64,000 nt of DNA from Opisthocomus hoazin (taxonomy: Eukaryota > Chordata > Aves > Opisthocomiformes > Opisthocomidae): the NCBI RefSeq assembly GCF_030867145.1, contig NC_134454.1, positions 70,290,308-70,354,307 of the forward strand. The letters run 5' to 3'. Both the position numbers and the translations under genes were made by a program. Below the pieces are notes generated by a model. That model did not search any database, was not told the origin of the DNA, and was given only the letters and a program-made list of their open reading frames with translations. Positions 1 to 13,500 of this stretch are shown here, in pieces; positions within the stretch are counted from its first letter, which is position 1; every line of letters starts with the position of its first letter.

Positions 1-293
1 CTCTTTTCAGTGGTGCCCAGTGACAGGACAAGGGGCAATGGGCACAAACTGAGGCACAGGAAGTTCCGTCTGAACATGAGGAAGAACTTCTTCACTTTGA
101 GGGTGATGGAGCACTGGAACAGGCTGCCCAGGGAGGTTGTGGAGTCTCCTTCTCTGGAGATATTCAAGACCCGCCTGGACAAGGTCCTGTGCAGCCTGCT
201 GTAGGTGACCCTGCTTCGGCAGGAGGGTTGGACTAGATGACCCACAGAGGTCTCTTCCAACCCCTACCATTCTGTGATTCTGTGATTCTGTGA
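1..293 (+). mobile_element. CR1 LINE, 3' end fragment cut by the window edge
   Basis: This is the 3' end of a chicken-repeat-1 LINE. Positions 10-204 encode the C-terminal end of the CR1 second ORF, including the typical stretch [11 protein letters not shown] followed by [19 protein letters not shown]. The short 3' UTR then has the CR1 signature of a GGACTAGATGACC-like segment, and it ends in three copies of the ATTCTGTG octamer (about 269-293). CR1 copies end in such octamers rather than poly(A). The 5' part lies outside the window. It sits in an intron of ANKRD55 in the same orientation as that gene. Confidence 0.93.
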
Positions 294-1395
<1,102 letters not shown>

Positions 1396-2283
1396 TAAAG
1401 CAAAAGTTCACATCTTGCTCACATGTTGCCACTGACTAGAAAAAAAATCGATTGCTTTTTCTGTGCTACTGAAGGGTTTGAGCCCTGGGTGATGTCTTCT
1501 CAATTCATATGCAATACTCAGTTCAAGTTTTCCACCAAAACAGCAACATTAGAATTAGTCATCTACTGAAGACTCATCACTGTGGTTACAGTGCTAGCCT
1601 GGCGATCAGCAAAGGGTTCTGAACCAAGAACATGCAACTCTTGCTCGGTCACCTTCGTGCAGAAAATTTATCTTACAGAGTAATCAGCCCTCATATATAT
1701 GCCTTCCACTTTTTGAAATCTCTGTGCACTAGCTGTGTGTTCATGTAATCAGACAGAAGGATAGACTGAACACAAAAGCAGCTTTGCCAGATAGATAATA
1801 AAATAAATGTCAAGTTTTCATGCTCAGGGTAAGGGTTTAGGAGTGTTTTCCTAGCCTTCTTTAGTTCTCTACCTTGATTGTCTCTTTTTGTTCTGAGTTT
1901 TTTTCTGTTAAAAAGCAGAATTCTTTTACCATTGCTTGTGATCTTCTTCTGTCTTTGTACTTCTCATGTTTAAGTCAATGTCATTTAATTAATTTCAGTT
2001 CTTCAGCTTTGGTAAATGAGCATGCACTTACAAAACATTTATCATCACTTTTCTTTGTGCTCTCCCCTCCTTTCCAGTCAGCAGTTAGTGTTATTTCCTG
2101 TGTTACAAATTGTGAGACATGCGTAACATTACGTCTCCTCCTGTGCTCTGCCTGTTGGAGTAGGTCTGAAATGTTGATTAGACAAAATCTCACCTAAAAT
2201 CCAGTACAGCAACACCACTGTAGGTAATTATCTTGATAGATCTTCTGAAACTGTGCTGGGCCTCTTTAGTACAGGCAAAGCAA

Positions 2284-2688
2284 GGAGAAGGGGAAGCAGG
2301 AGGAGAAGGGGAAGGGGAAAGGGAAAGGGAAGTGGAAGGGGAAGGGGAAGGGAAAGGGAAAGGGAAAGGGAAAGGGAAAGGGAAAGGGAAAGGGAAAGGG
2401 AAAGGGAAAGGGAAAGGGAAAGGGAAAGGGAAAGGGAAAGGGAAAGGGAAAGGGAAAGGGAAAGGGAAAGGGAAAGGGAAAGGGAAAGGGAAAGGGAAAG
2501 GGAAAGGAAAGAAAAAGAAGGGGAAGGGAAAGGCAAAGAGGGGAAAGGGAAAGGGAGAGGGGAAGGGGGAGGGAAAGGGAAAGGGAAAGGGAAAGGGAAA
2601 AGGAAAGGGAAAGGGAAAGGGAAAGGGAAAGGGAAAGGGAAAGGGAAAGGGAAAGGGAAAGGGAAAGGGAAAGAAGGGAGGGAAGGAA
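2284..2688. repeat. (GGGAAA)n polypurine satellite tract
   Basis: About 400 bp on the + strand consist almost only of purines. Two nearly perfect blocks of the hexamer GGGAAA (about 2350-2507, roughly 26 copies, and about 2571-2672) are joined by a degenerate purine spacer with GAGGGG, GGGGAAGG and AAGAAAAAGAAGG variants. Long reading frames here in several frames (Lys-Gly, Arg-Glu or Phe-Pro runs) are products of the repeat and not genes. The tract lies in the ANKRD55 intron about 450 bp upstream of the next exon. The pattern of G3 runs with 3-base loops fits G-quadruplex formation, and the mirror-symmetric purine tract could form triplex DNA; both are inference. Confidence 0.97.
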
Positions 2689-3141
2689 TGGTGAACTAGT
2701 GCCTTTGTTACAGTGCTAGCAATGAGTGTGCTGTTGGAAATAGCATTTTCCAAATATGAATAATACAAAGACCACTTGGTTTTACAGATCCCAGCATGTT
2801 CTTCTTGTTATTATTGGATCTTGCCTCACCATTAAGAATAATGATTCTGCAGCTGCTAGATGCTGAAGTCAGGAAAATTTGTTTGTTTTTTTCCTGATCG
2901 CTGCACTAAGCCTACATTAAGATGAGTGTAAGGCAGTGAACCCCATAAGAAACTGTGAAGTAACACAGCGTCATTTTCAGTCTTTGTTAAGTACAGATTT
3001 GGATTGCTAATTTTCTGCCTCCTTGAACCACCCCTGCAAAGGTACCCAAACAGTATATACCCCATTTCATGGGCTAACACCGGCAGTATATTTTTTTGTT
3101 ATTGGGCAATAATGACATCACATTTTCATTTGTACTTCTAG

Positions 3142-3803
3142 TCGATCTGAGCCAGTTCATCAGTTTCCCTCCCAGAATAACAGACTCCTAAAGAAAGAAG
3201 GGCAATTCAGTATGCTGAACCACATCTTCTCTTGCAAAAAGAAAAAAGATGATCAGAAAACCAGTCAGGAGAGAAGCAGAGACCGATATCCTAGAGAAGA
3301 GACCTCAGAAGTAGATGACATCATCACCACTTTTGATTGCATTATGGACACAAACTGCAAAGACATGCCAGATGAGTGTGTGACTACCGCTGACTTTAAA
3401 AGAAGGAGCACAGACACAAAGTACCTCATACCAGAAAAGAAGCAACCAGAGTGTCAGGGACTCGTGCCCATCAGAACCCAGAGCCTGCCCCCAATCACAG
3501 CTGGCAATTCCTTCCTAACTTCTTCCCAGAGCACAACATCAAGCTTCAACTCCAGCACCAGCACACACCATTTTGCACACAAGTCTCAAAAGAGTAGGAG
3601 TGAATATAACTTGCTGGACCACAGAAGCAGCTGCCAGGCTTTGTTGGATGATCCCTGGAACACAGACTCTAACCAACTACTATCCTACAAAGTCTGTACT
3701 AGGACTGCTTCAGACAAACTGATAAATGGCTTAAACTCTGATAGATTTCACCATGTGCTTTTGTGCCCTCCACGCCTTCCCTCATTTCCCAGTTCTCCAT
3801 CAG
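3142..3803 (+). CDS. ANKRD55: ANKRD55 large exon, C-terminal region
   Basis: This 662-nt exon starts after an acceptor TGTACTTCTAG and ends at CAG|GTAATT. It completes the split codon of the previous exon (AG|T, Ser), is open throughout, and ends in phase 1. The 220 or so residues begin RSEPVHQFPSQNNRLLKKEG. A basic patch (SCKKKKDD) and an Arg/Glu-rich segment follow. The rest is Ser/Thr/Pro-rich and looks disordered, with segments such as SQSTTSSFNSSTST. No further ankyrin consensus is visible. This matches the known layout of ANKRD55, in which one large exon encodes much of the tail after the repeats. An unspliced reading would continue only to a stop at 3860-3862, so the donor is well supported by the phase match to the next exon. 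Confidence 0.88.
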
Positions 3804-6800
3804 GTAATTTCTTTCTGCTCTATTTCTCAAATCCTAGAATTTCTACTGATGTGGCAAGCTGAGATAGAAAAAAATAGGTAAGTCTGACCCATGACATTTC
3901 TATTTCTTTAATATCTTTTCAGTTTCTATTTCCTCTATGTAGTAGCAATTGCAGATAGCATATGGATAGGACATCAGCTGACACCTGAAGCAAGGTGCTT
4001 TGGTGTGGGAAATGAGAGATTTAAGTAGGTCTGATAAGCAAGCAGAAATGCAGGCAGTTAGGAAGCCTGTAAGGTACCTGAGCAAGGTAAGTGCCTCCAG
4101 ATTATGTGTTTTGTGAATTGCATGCTAACACCTACTGCCATGCCTGCTGCCTTGTGTCTGCATTTAGAACTAGATGTGCAGGGCAACAGTACTGCACTCA
4201 AATCTCTAACTTTGCTGAGAGCTGCTTCTGGATCCAACCAAGTAAGTCCACATGCCCCATGCTGGATGACTCTTCACCATGCCACTCTCCACTTACAGAC
4301 ATATTCTGACTCCAGGCTATGTCACCCCTTCCCACTCCTTGCACCCTCAGTTCCAGCTCTTTGGTCTAATGTGCTGTTCTTATGGTTTCTCCAAACGTGA
4401 ATTTAGGATGCTAAATTTTCAGAGATGGAGTAAATGCTTTTATGTTGTGGTTGGGACACTGTAATGCAACAGTAATGAAGCAGAGCATCAGAATTCTGCA
4501 GTAAACTCGAAACCAGGGTTTGGCAGGATTTGGGATCTAGTACTTTGTTTGACTCACATCTGTGTTTAAATGAATCTGGCTGGCTGGCCTGCATGCTGGA
4601 GTTTACTTCAACATATCAGTGTCTCCAACTTCATCTCCTTTGGGATTAGTCCCATGCCAAAATTAAACACATCTAGCATGCCTTCCAACCACTGTAATAT
4701 CCAACTAAAAATGAAGCAAGTAAAAGCAATCCCCAAACTTACCAATACACCATTACAAGGAGTAAACATTACACAGTGAGTTAATCTGCCCTCCCCCCGA
4801 CAGACATGAGCTGTTATCTGCCAGTGGAAAGAGGAGTGAACAGAAACCCTGTCTGAGAAGAACCCTCACTTAGGTCAGGTCACTATGTGAGCCTGCGTGA
4901 TAGTGCAAACTGTACTGACGCCTAAGCAAACGGATCTGTAATATAGCAAATCTTTGTTCACATCTCTAATAATGAGTAGAGAAGGCAATTTCAGAATGAC
5001 AGGTCATTCTATGTTGTGCAAATAAAGGCTGGAAATAGTTTTTCAAGGTAAAAAGGATCTATTCAAAAAGTTCTGCTTCCTGAACATCAGGCCACATTCC
5101 TGAAAGCTTTATCGTCCTGGTCTGTAGGCATCACTACTTTTCTACTGTGCACTTGTCAGCTATTCACTCGATCATACAAATTCCACACGGCTAACAAGGA
5201 TTGCTGCAGCACAAGTCTTTCTGTATTGAACTCTGCAAGGTTCAGCTCACATGTGGAAGATGAGAAAACCTACAGGGCTTCTTTACAACCTAAATATAAC
5301 AGGGTATAGTGAGGCTGAGGTATTTGAGATCATTCATGTTGACAGTAGGAGGAGGAATGACCGCAGACTGGATAAACCAAACCTGAGGACAACTATGGGG
5401 AAACATTTCTTCATGGAATTAGACTGTCAATACATTTGATGTGGAAGTAACTACCGTGTAATTTAAAATGTGATTATAGATTTTTCTTGAGACTGTGCAA
5501 TACTGTATTGTTAAACCCTTGTTTGCTCTGAACAGGACAGGTGGTTTTCTATGAACATCCCATGACAAAAAGCTGCAACCAGCTGAATCAGGATGGACCC
5601 TGTGCATCCACTCAGTGCTCCATGATGTGTAGAGGGACTCAGTATAATGACCAGCAGTCTACATGCATGAACAAGGGCAAAAATCGTATCAGTTATGGGA
5701 AATCTTCTAATTGTTACAATAGGAAATGTCTTTGCATGTCCAAAGGAAGAGTAAGTCCTTTTATCTCTGACAGTTTATTGTGTCCCTGAGAGCAAAAAAA
5801 AAAAGCCTGAGTCTGCTTTAAGCCCAGTTCCCTGTGTACCATCTCCCTTTAACAAAACTGTACAACAATAAAAGGATTCCTGTAGCTGGCTACAAGGACT
5901 TCCACTGAAGCCAGTGAATTAAAAGCTTGCAAGGAGGCAGAGAGTGTCTGACAGGAATACATTGCGCAACCCAGATACTGTCTAACGTTTCTTCACGATA
6001 AAAAGATCTGCTTATCCCTCCTCACACCTATGTGTGTGATTTATATCTGTCTGCCCTTGTAATTAAAGTCACCTGACTTGCTGTGAATTAGAACTGCATT
6101 TACTGCATGAGCTCCAGGCCTTCCAGGTCTCCAGTGCACTGTGCCTGCAGGACTTACAGGGATCAGAAGCAAAGTAAGCCCGGCTCCAGCCCAGCCAGCA
6201 GCGCTGTGCAGGCATCTCTCTCTGAGGAAAGATATTTCCTTGTGGTTTTTTTTTTCTGCAGGAGGCCTAGCTGAGGGAAAAAAAAACATTTGGTCTTTGA
6301 AGGATACGGAGGTGTTAATACTCCATTTCTCGAGTCATAACTGCGGGGGCTACATGTAATTTCCTTATCACTGGATATCAAGGGCAGGATTACGGGTATC
6401 AGTAATCTAGGGGAACTCAATTTGAAAATTATTTTCTCAGCTGTCACAGTGTTGATGGTCTTGCCTGACCATGCCTTTTATTAAAGTCAGAGCTAATTTT
6501 TGTGCTTACTTCTACTAAGGCAGCTGGCACATAGATGGGGATTTTTGGAGGCTTTTTGTTCTGTTTTGTGTGCTCCTAGAAATGAAAGATGAGTCAATTT
6601 ACTAGCTGAGCCTTAGCATTTACACAAAGAGGAAAGGCTCCTGTGGGTAGCAATGAGACTTACGTTACTATCATGCCACTGGTTTCTCTCAGAATAACTA
6701 CTTTGTCTTGCCTTCCGCTGGTGAGAGCAAAGATAGACTATACCAGAAACTAGTGGCAATATTGCAAGAGTGCTTGCCAGTCACAATGCTGAGCTGGCAT

Positions 6801-9325
6801 CCACAGACTGAAGCATTTTGTATTTATGAGCTTTGCAGTCATCTCTTTTTGCAAAATGTACTGCCATTTACTTTCCACAGGGAAAATGGTGTAAGTAGAG
6901 AAATTCCAAGTGATATGGGTAAAAAGAAGCCTGTCTTAAATGTAAGGCAGCTCTGCACCTTCTAACCAACTGGAGCCTCCTTCTATCACCCACTCATCTT
7001 TTAGATTACTAATGTTCCAGGTCTAAGAAGATACTTTATTACAGGTTTTATTACAGCAGCCCAGTACCTTCTATTTGCTTGAACAGGTAACGTAAAAAAT
7101 AGGCTATTAAGCTTATGTTGGCATAAGCAGTATGGTGTAGTCCAACAGGAAGCGCTTCTTGGCTAGGAAAGAGTAAAGCAAAGCTGATCAGTGTGGCTGT
7201 TTCTCTCTCAAACGGAAGGACTGACTTACAGCAGGACATTCATCATAACATTTACAACTTTTCCACGAAACACATCACACAATGTGGTTCACCTACCTAA
7301 ATGCAAAGGAAAATCAAAGAACAACCTGTAAAAATGTCAGTAAACAAAATGAAATTCAGAACAGTCCTGCATTTTATAATAATGAAATTGCCTCCTTTCC
7401 ATTTCATTCAACAATAAATGCCATCATAAATATGCTCTTGGGGATGACAAAGATGATCCCTTAAAGAAAGAAAACCTCTTTTCGCTGATGTTATGTGGAG
7501 CAGACAGAAAGGAAGAGCAGAAGAATACTTCCACTTGATGCCAGAACGTTTAGACAAGGATTGTTTTCCAAGAATTCATATCAGCCTTGCAAACATGATT
7601 ATGCTTTATACTGTTGTTTTGCTGCCAGATAGCCCCATTTATGAAATAAACATATCTCGATAGAAAAAAACAACCTCCCATCATCAAAGCCATAATGGTA
7701 CATATATAATAAGCCATTAGTTCTCAGCGTAAGCGTCACTGAAACCAATATAACTTGAGTTGCACTAATGGGAGCCACAGGCTTGATTCTCTGCTATTTT
7801 GGAATTGATGTATTTATTTGTGCACAGTGGATGCAATGTGTGTACAAGAAACTTACCAACTTTTACACTCACTTTTTGATTACCCTGGAGAAGTGTTAAA
7901 GACTAAATGAAGAGTAAAATATGAGAAAAGGAAACGAAGGTCTGTTTCTGTTAGACACAGCTCATCCATAAGAGATTCTTCATGCTTTAGCCAAATACAC
8001 ATCAGCTTTCCCCACAGGATCCAGCGGATTGATCCAATGTCTATCGCATGCTGTGGTTTGGACCAGAATCTTGCTCTGTGCTGAGCTGAAGGCTGCACTC
8101 TTAACATGGGCATTTGTCTGAGAAACACCACTTTAGCTCCTTTCACACAGAAGCCATTTAGTCGGTAACGTAGTTACAGCAGTCTTGACAACTACTTCAG
8201 TGCACCTGTAGGAAACTTCAACTATTTTCCTATAGCTTTATCTTGCATAGCCCAGCAATGCATAGATATTTTGAAGTACCAACTACAACGCCAAAAAGGC
8301 AATTTATATCATTCCATTTCTTCCTATTGATTAAGATGTCCTACTGCATCCAGCCTGTGTCTCCTCTCGTCTCTGCGTGCCAACGGAGGATATGCTTTCT
8401 CCACAATGAGCTATGTTGCAATGCCATGCTGGATGAGCAGCTGTTTGGCAAGAAAACTCAAGACTCCTTACAAAGCTCATCTCAGTTCTGGGGATCTGAA
8501 AAAGAAAAATTCAAAGGACCCAAACATCACAAAATAAGATCAACTCAGGAAAAGGATCTGGGGAAAATGTTGATTTGATGCTTGAGTTTCTACCTTTTTA
8601 AAAATATTTGATGTGTCATTTTTGCAGTGAAATGCATTACATCATCTAACGTATTGTCTTTTTTAATAGTACTAGACCAAAATTAACTTTAATCTTAGCC
8701 AGTAAAATGCCATGGTTAGCCAATTAACCTTTCATTGTCCAGTATCTGTTCTTCTTAGTAAAAATGAAATTGCCATAAACATAATTCAGTAAGAATCAGT
8801 ATCAGTTTTTATCAGTTCTGCTATGTTTTCCTCTGCAGCAAAACCCTACCAAAGCTCATCTTCACTGCTGATAGACTTCCACCAGTCTCATCTTCCAACC
8901 TGCAGCTGAACTCTATTTGTGTTCTAGTACTTAGAAAGGCTGAGAACCTATTAGAAAAGTTTGCAAACTAAAGCTTTGATTCTGAAATCAAATCCATCTA
9001 GTTGAATATTTCTACAAATGTAGTGTCTAAATATTCTTCCATGGACCTAGCTACAGGACTATGCCTGTTTTAAGACCAATTACTATGTTATATGAGAGGA
9101 AGCGATTAAGGTACACATGAGGGTTATATTAAATCAATCACTATTTTTAATGAATGTAAAAAGAACAAAGCAAGAGTATTTTTCAATCAGTGGTTTCTTG
9201 TTATTACATATTTCTGAGAATGATTAAGTAAGTTTTCTTTTTTTCTAGAAGCCAGAGATCTACAGTGCACCATATTATTTACAATTACTTTTTATATGGT
9301 AAGAGGTTATCTCTTTCTTTCACAG
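3804..9325. other. ANKRD55 intron (5.5 kb)
   Basis: This intron lies between the large tail exon and the 102-nt exon. Apart from the eight-cysteine open frame at 5536-5750, listed separately, I see no supported exon, RNA gene or young repeat. Short open frames here have no splice context or recognisable domain. A-rich and T-rich runs (for example about 6246-6290) are simple sequence. Confidence 0.6.
5536..5750 (+). other. candidate exon encoding an eight-cysteine peptide (unrecognised)
   Basis: I do not recognise this sequence. It is an open frame with exon-like borders. A TTGCTCTGAACAG acceptor lies upstream and AAGA|GTAAGT matches the donor consensus well. The frame runs FYEHPMTKSCNQ and holds eight cysteines in about 48 residues, spaced C-x8-C-x4-C-x3-C-x11-C-x14-C-x4-C-x1-C and ending in KCLCMSKGR. 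A C-x3-C pair followed by a terminal C-x-C is the layout of small disulphide-knotted secreted peptides with a CS-alpha-beta-like fold, but this is only a spacing resemblance. It would enter in phase 1 and leave in phase 0 (215 nt), so it cannot be an in-frame cassette of ANKRD55. No signal-peptide exon or end exon was found nearby. It could be a nested gene, a relic exon or chance. Confidence 0.25.
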
Positions 9326-9427
9326 GTAAAAATTTTCAACAGACATCTGTAGACCAACCCAAAATAAAAAATCTTACTCCTGTACGGAACAACCTAGCTC
9401 CCATACCCAACCACTGTGGTCACGAAA
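9326..9427 (+). CDS. ANKRD55: ANKRD55 penultimate exon
   Basis: This 102-nt exon lies between an acceptor CTTTCTTTCACAG and a strong donor (GAAA|GTAAGT). It joins the G left by the previous exon (G|GT, Gly) and leaves an A for the next one, so both flanking introns are phase 1. The frame is open: GKNFQQTSVDQPKIKNLT and then PVRNNLAPIPNHCGHE. The segment is short, polar and proline-containing, without a known domain, and belongs to the disordered tail. The phase match on both sides and the strong splice sites are the main support. A CR1 element begins about 100 bp downstream of the donor. Confidence 0.82.
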
Positions 9428-9524
9428 GTAAGTACAGGCAAGTCTGAGTTACAGTATCATACTGTGTACCTCCATCACTGGCATCTCAGGGCTTGAGAGG
9501 GGTTTCATGTTCCTTTTTCACGCA

Positions 9525-10517
9525 TCCTAGAATGGCTGAGGTTGGAAGGCACCTCTGGAGATTGTCTAATCCAACCCGCCTGCCCATAGAGAGGTCACCT
9601 GCAGCAGGTTGCTCAGGATCACATCCAGTTAGGTTTTAAATATCTCTGAGGTTGGGGAGTACACAACTTCTCTGGGCAACCTGTTCCAGTGTTTGACCAC
9701 CCGCAGAATAAAAAAGTTTCTTCTCACTTATTTGTGCCCAGTGACTCTTTTCTCTTCATAGAACACCACTGAGAAGAGTCTGGCTCCCTCTTGATTACTC
9801 CCCCCCAGTCAGGCATTTATACATATTGACAAGATGCCCTGAGCTGCCTTCTCTTTTCAAGGCTGAACAATCCCGGCTCTTTCAGCCTCCCATTTGAGTT
9901 TGGACACTCCAGTCCCTTAATCATCTCCATCTCCCTTCACTGGACTCACGCCAGTATGTCCATGTCTCTCTTGCACGGGGGGCTGCAGAACTGGACACAG
10001 CACTCCAGATGTGTCTTACCAGTGCTGAGTAGAGGGCAAGAATCACCTCCCACATCTGCTAGCAACGCTTTTCTGCTTTTCTGAATGCGGTCCTGGATGC
10101 TGTTGGCTGTCTTTGCTGCAAGGGCATATTGCTGGCTCATGTGCAGCTTGTTGTCTATCAGGGCACCCAGGTCCCTTTCTGACAAGCTCCTTTCCAGCTG
10201 CTTGATCCTCAGCATGTATTGGTGCAGGGAGTTACTCTTCCCAAGGTGCAGGACTTTACATTTCCCCTTATAAGAGCCTTGTCCATCCATTTGTCCAGCC
10301 TGTCAAGGTCTCTCTGAATGGCAGCACACCCATCTGCTCTATCAGCCACTCCTCCCAGTTTCACATCATTTGCAATTTTGCAGAAGGTGCACTCTGCCCC
10401 ATCATCCAAGTCACTAATGAAGATGTTAAATAGTATCAGCCCCAGTATCAACTCCTGGGGTATTCGACTAGTGGCTGGCCCACCTCCAGCTGGACTTTGT
10501 GCTGCTGATCACAACCG
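9525..10517 (-). mobile_element. CR1 LINE, 5'-truncated, minus strand
   Basis: On the minus strand this is a CR1 retrotransposon of about 1 kb. Its 3' end is near 9525, where GAATGGCTGAGGTTGGAAGG reads as the reversed CR1 3' UTR. The body encodes the C-terminal part of the reverse transcriptase: LILFNIFISDLDDG, a degenerate catalytic block CKIANDVKLGG, then LDRLDKWMDK. In active CR1 the catalytic block reads F/YADDTKL; here the first aspartate is asparagine. The frame is also broken by stops and shifts, so the copy is dead. It lies just after the 102-nt ANKRD55 exon, opposite in orientation. Confidence 0.93.
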
Positions 10518-13500
10518 TCTTCTCCAGTGAGCTGCACAGAGTTGGAGCAATGCACATCAATACCGAGGAGAGTTTGGTTCTACATTTGTTTTCCAGAGCA
10601 GAGGTGACTGGAATTCTCACAGATGTGGGATTTTTCACTCTCAGTTTCACTTTCACTTGCACATGCCTGTATGACTCTGGTAGCTTTTCACAGGGGGCAG
10701 GACATGATGTAACATGGTGACTTACAGGATGTCAAAAGATGGATGACAACATCCTAATGACTGCATGGCAGAGAAAGGTTGCATATGTGAAACGAAAGCC
10801 AGGATATGGAATGACTTTTCTGCAGACAGCATGAAAAATATCATGACACCGGTTTTTGTGTCCTTTCGCTAGCAAAAATTAGAGGGAAGAGGATTAGAGC
10901 AAAATCATCAGGTTTCCAAAGATTTTGTCATTTTCTGAATGTTACATAGGTGAAAAGATGTCCTCTCTGTCTCTCTGTCTTAAACACAGGAAGACAGACT
11001 AGCTTGTACAGGAGGATGAGAATCCTTCATTTCTCTCATTCTAACTACAACTGGCTTGGATAGCTTCTATAACACAGGAGCTAAAATAATGGGATTGAGA
11101 GAGCAGCAGCCTTTTTCACTCTGCACTTCCAGCCATCTCCTCACTCCCAAGGCAGTAAAAGCCAAGGTCTCAAAGAGCAGGAAAAGGCTCCCCCCGCTCC
11201 CACAGCCCCGGCAGAGTGTCAAGACTAGTGAGTGTCTCAGGCCGGATCCAGCCAGCAACTGGAATGTTCTTCACACACAAACACTAGCCCTACTCTCAGC
11301 AGTGTCCTGCCCCCACGTTCTTGTGCTCCACTAAGTGCAAAGCCCCCAGAATATTTTGGATGAGGATTTGCAGTTTACTATTTGTCATCCTGCAGATCAG
11401 CCAGGTCCTGAAGCATTCACGTTTCAGAGCTGAATTTGAGATTCATTGCCTCTTATGATCTGAGTTTCAGAAGCAATGCTGCAGCTATATTACTAAAAAC
11501 GAAACAGGAGAGGTAGCTTTATAGGGAACATCAGCTTGGGTACAGGAAATACAGAATCCTGCACTGCTGCTGCACAGTAAATAAGAGAGGAAAAAGAAAA
11601 GTAGAAATATGTGGAATACTGAGGTGGTATTGTGTGTCTGCTCAGAGCAAAGAAAATAATCTAACTACTTCCAAAACTCCAGCTCCAAGTTTTCTATCTT
11701 TAAGCTTTCTACTAATTTTCTCTGTGTTTTCTAGTTAAATAGTTGTAAGCAAAATCCTAAAAAAACCTGTTTCATAATCACTGGTGTTCTTGCAGTAATT
11801 CATACAGACAGCCAGGATTTTAGTTCTAGTCTCATGCCAAAAACTGTGTTTCACAAAGAAGATACAATTATCACAATTAATAATCATGGTTTAATTAACT
11901 AAAACAGCACATTTATTCAGGTGCCATTACTGTGTGTTCATCAGTTCAAGCCAATAACAGAAAAGCAAAGTTATTTGCAAAATAGATTACGTTTCTTCAT
12001 TGTTAACACAAACGACACATTTGATCTTGGAGTTTCCCAAATAACTGTTTCTGAGCCAAGATTTCACTCATCCTCCATCCAGCCCTAAAAATATTACGGT
12101 TCTGGACACAGCCTTTATCCAGGCAAATGGTTCCAGCAATGAAGTCTGAATAAAAACATTTGTGTTTTTCCAATATTTTCATTACACAAGATGTGTGTTA
12201 AAAGACATGCAACAAAGCCAGTGGGAGAAAAAAGCAACCAGGGAGCTAGAACAATAAAATAAGCATAAATTAGAATGAGAACTGAAACTACTCAGAGATT
12301 AACAGAAAGAAGGAACATCTCCAAAAAAAAAGGAAGGGCAATGAAAAAAAGGAGAAGATGCTTTAATCTCGAAGCAAAAAGATTTAAAAATACAAGTTAG
12401 AAAAAGAATAATAGAGATTAAAAAGTAGCCCAGGAAAAGAGTACTTGAGTGACTTTAAACCATAGTTTATAAGCTCCTGCCTTCCAGATGTTCTCAGGGC
12501 CAAAGAAGTCCCTCACATGGCTTCTCGGTAGCCTCAGCATAGCCTGGCATCTCTGTTATTCTGCATGCTGCTGCTCCACCCCCAATGCACCCTTTCTACC
12601 TCATCACACACCTCATCACACAACTCTCCCAAGGACCCCTGGAAAACAAGCTTACAACTATCACGCACTGCTCATACAATGCCAGAATTATTTTCTAAAC
12701 AAATGTGGGACTTCTAGAGAACTCTCTGCTGCTGTCATTTCTTCATGTGGCTTACAAGGTCTGACACCATAGCGAAGTTATTACTTGGGGGGGGGAGGAG
12801 TTTGTTTGTGCCACCATGGTCCTGCTTGCTTCTAAGAACCATCCGTTCTGCTGGTGTACATACTCCTTGGGCAGTGCCTCCCTGACAGCCTTATTCTTGT
12901 CTCTGCAGTTTGTAATAGCAGCCGCTTGAGAGTCACTACTGAGCGGAAAAGGATCCTTGAATTAGTTGGTCTTGTTGCATCACTATGTCTTCAGTAGCTG
13001 ACTCTGCCCTCCAAACGTGAATAATCAGTGGTGCTTTTGCTGTATAGAGCTTCTGGATGTATGGCAACCAGCCTTAAGGGTTCTCTGACACAGACCACAG
13101 TGCTGGGTCCAGGCTTGTGTATTTCAAAACATATACTAACACCAATCATTATATGTATTATTTCAAAGCCATCCATGTACCAGTCCTGAAATCCTTATCA
13201 AATATCCTAAACTGAGTACAGTGTGTAGGACAAGGTGGAAAGAATTGATGTTTGGGTGCTGGTGTTTACTTCTTTGAATGAGTATGGGTTTGTGACAGCT
13301 GCCCAGTCATGAGGGTGAAGTTAAACTACATTTCTTTTGCCCTACTTAAACCCATCATTAAGGGTTTATCTAGTAAGTAAAGTGTTCTGAAGATATTTTA
13401 CAAGGGTGTGAACTTGGAATGCATGAATATATGCCTGTACTCCAAAGAGGGAACCAAGTGAGCCTCTCAATGTGCATTTGGTTTACACACCAAAATTTCA

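Noticed and set aside
2190..2768. Long open frames through the purine tract (Lys-Gly, Arg-Glu, Phe-Pro and Ser-Leu repeats, up to 192 codons)
   Set aside because: All are translations of the (GGGAAA)n repeat in different frames. None has a domain, splice context or sequence beyond the repeat.
5251..5439. Plus-strand frame just upstream of the eight-cysteine frame as its first exon
   Set aside because: It lacks a hydrophobic signal sequence and no donor was found that would join it in phase with 5536.
11056..11334. Plus-strand frame with a basic proline-rich segment (KSRKRLPPLPQP) as a further ANKRD55 exon
   Set aside because: No acceptor and donor pair in phase 1 encloses it, and the known exons already join in frame without it.
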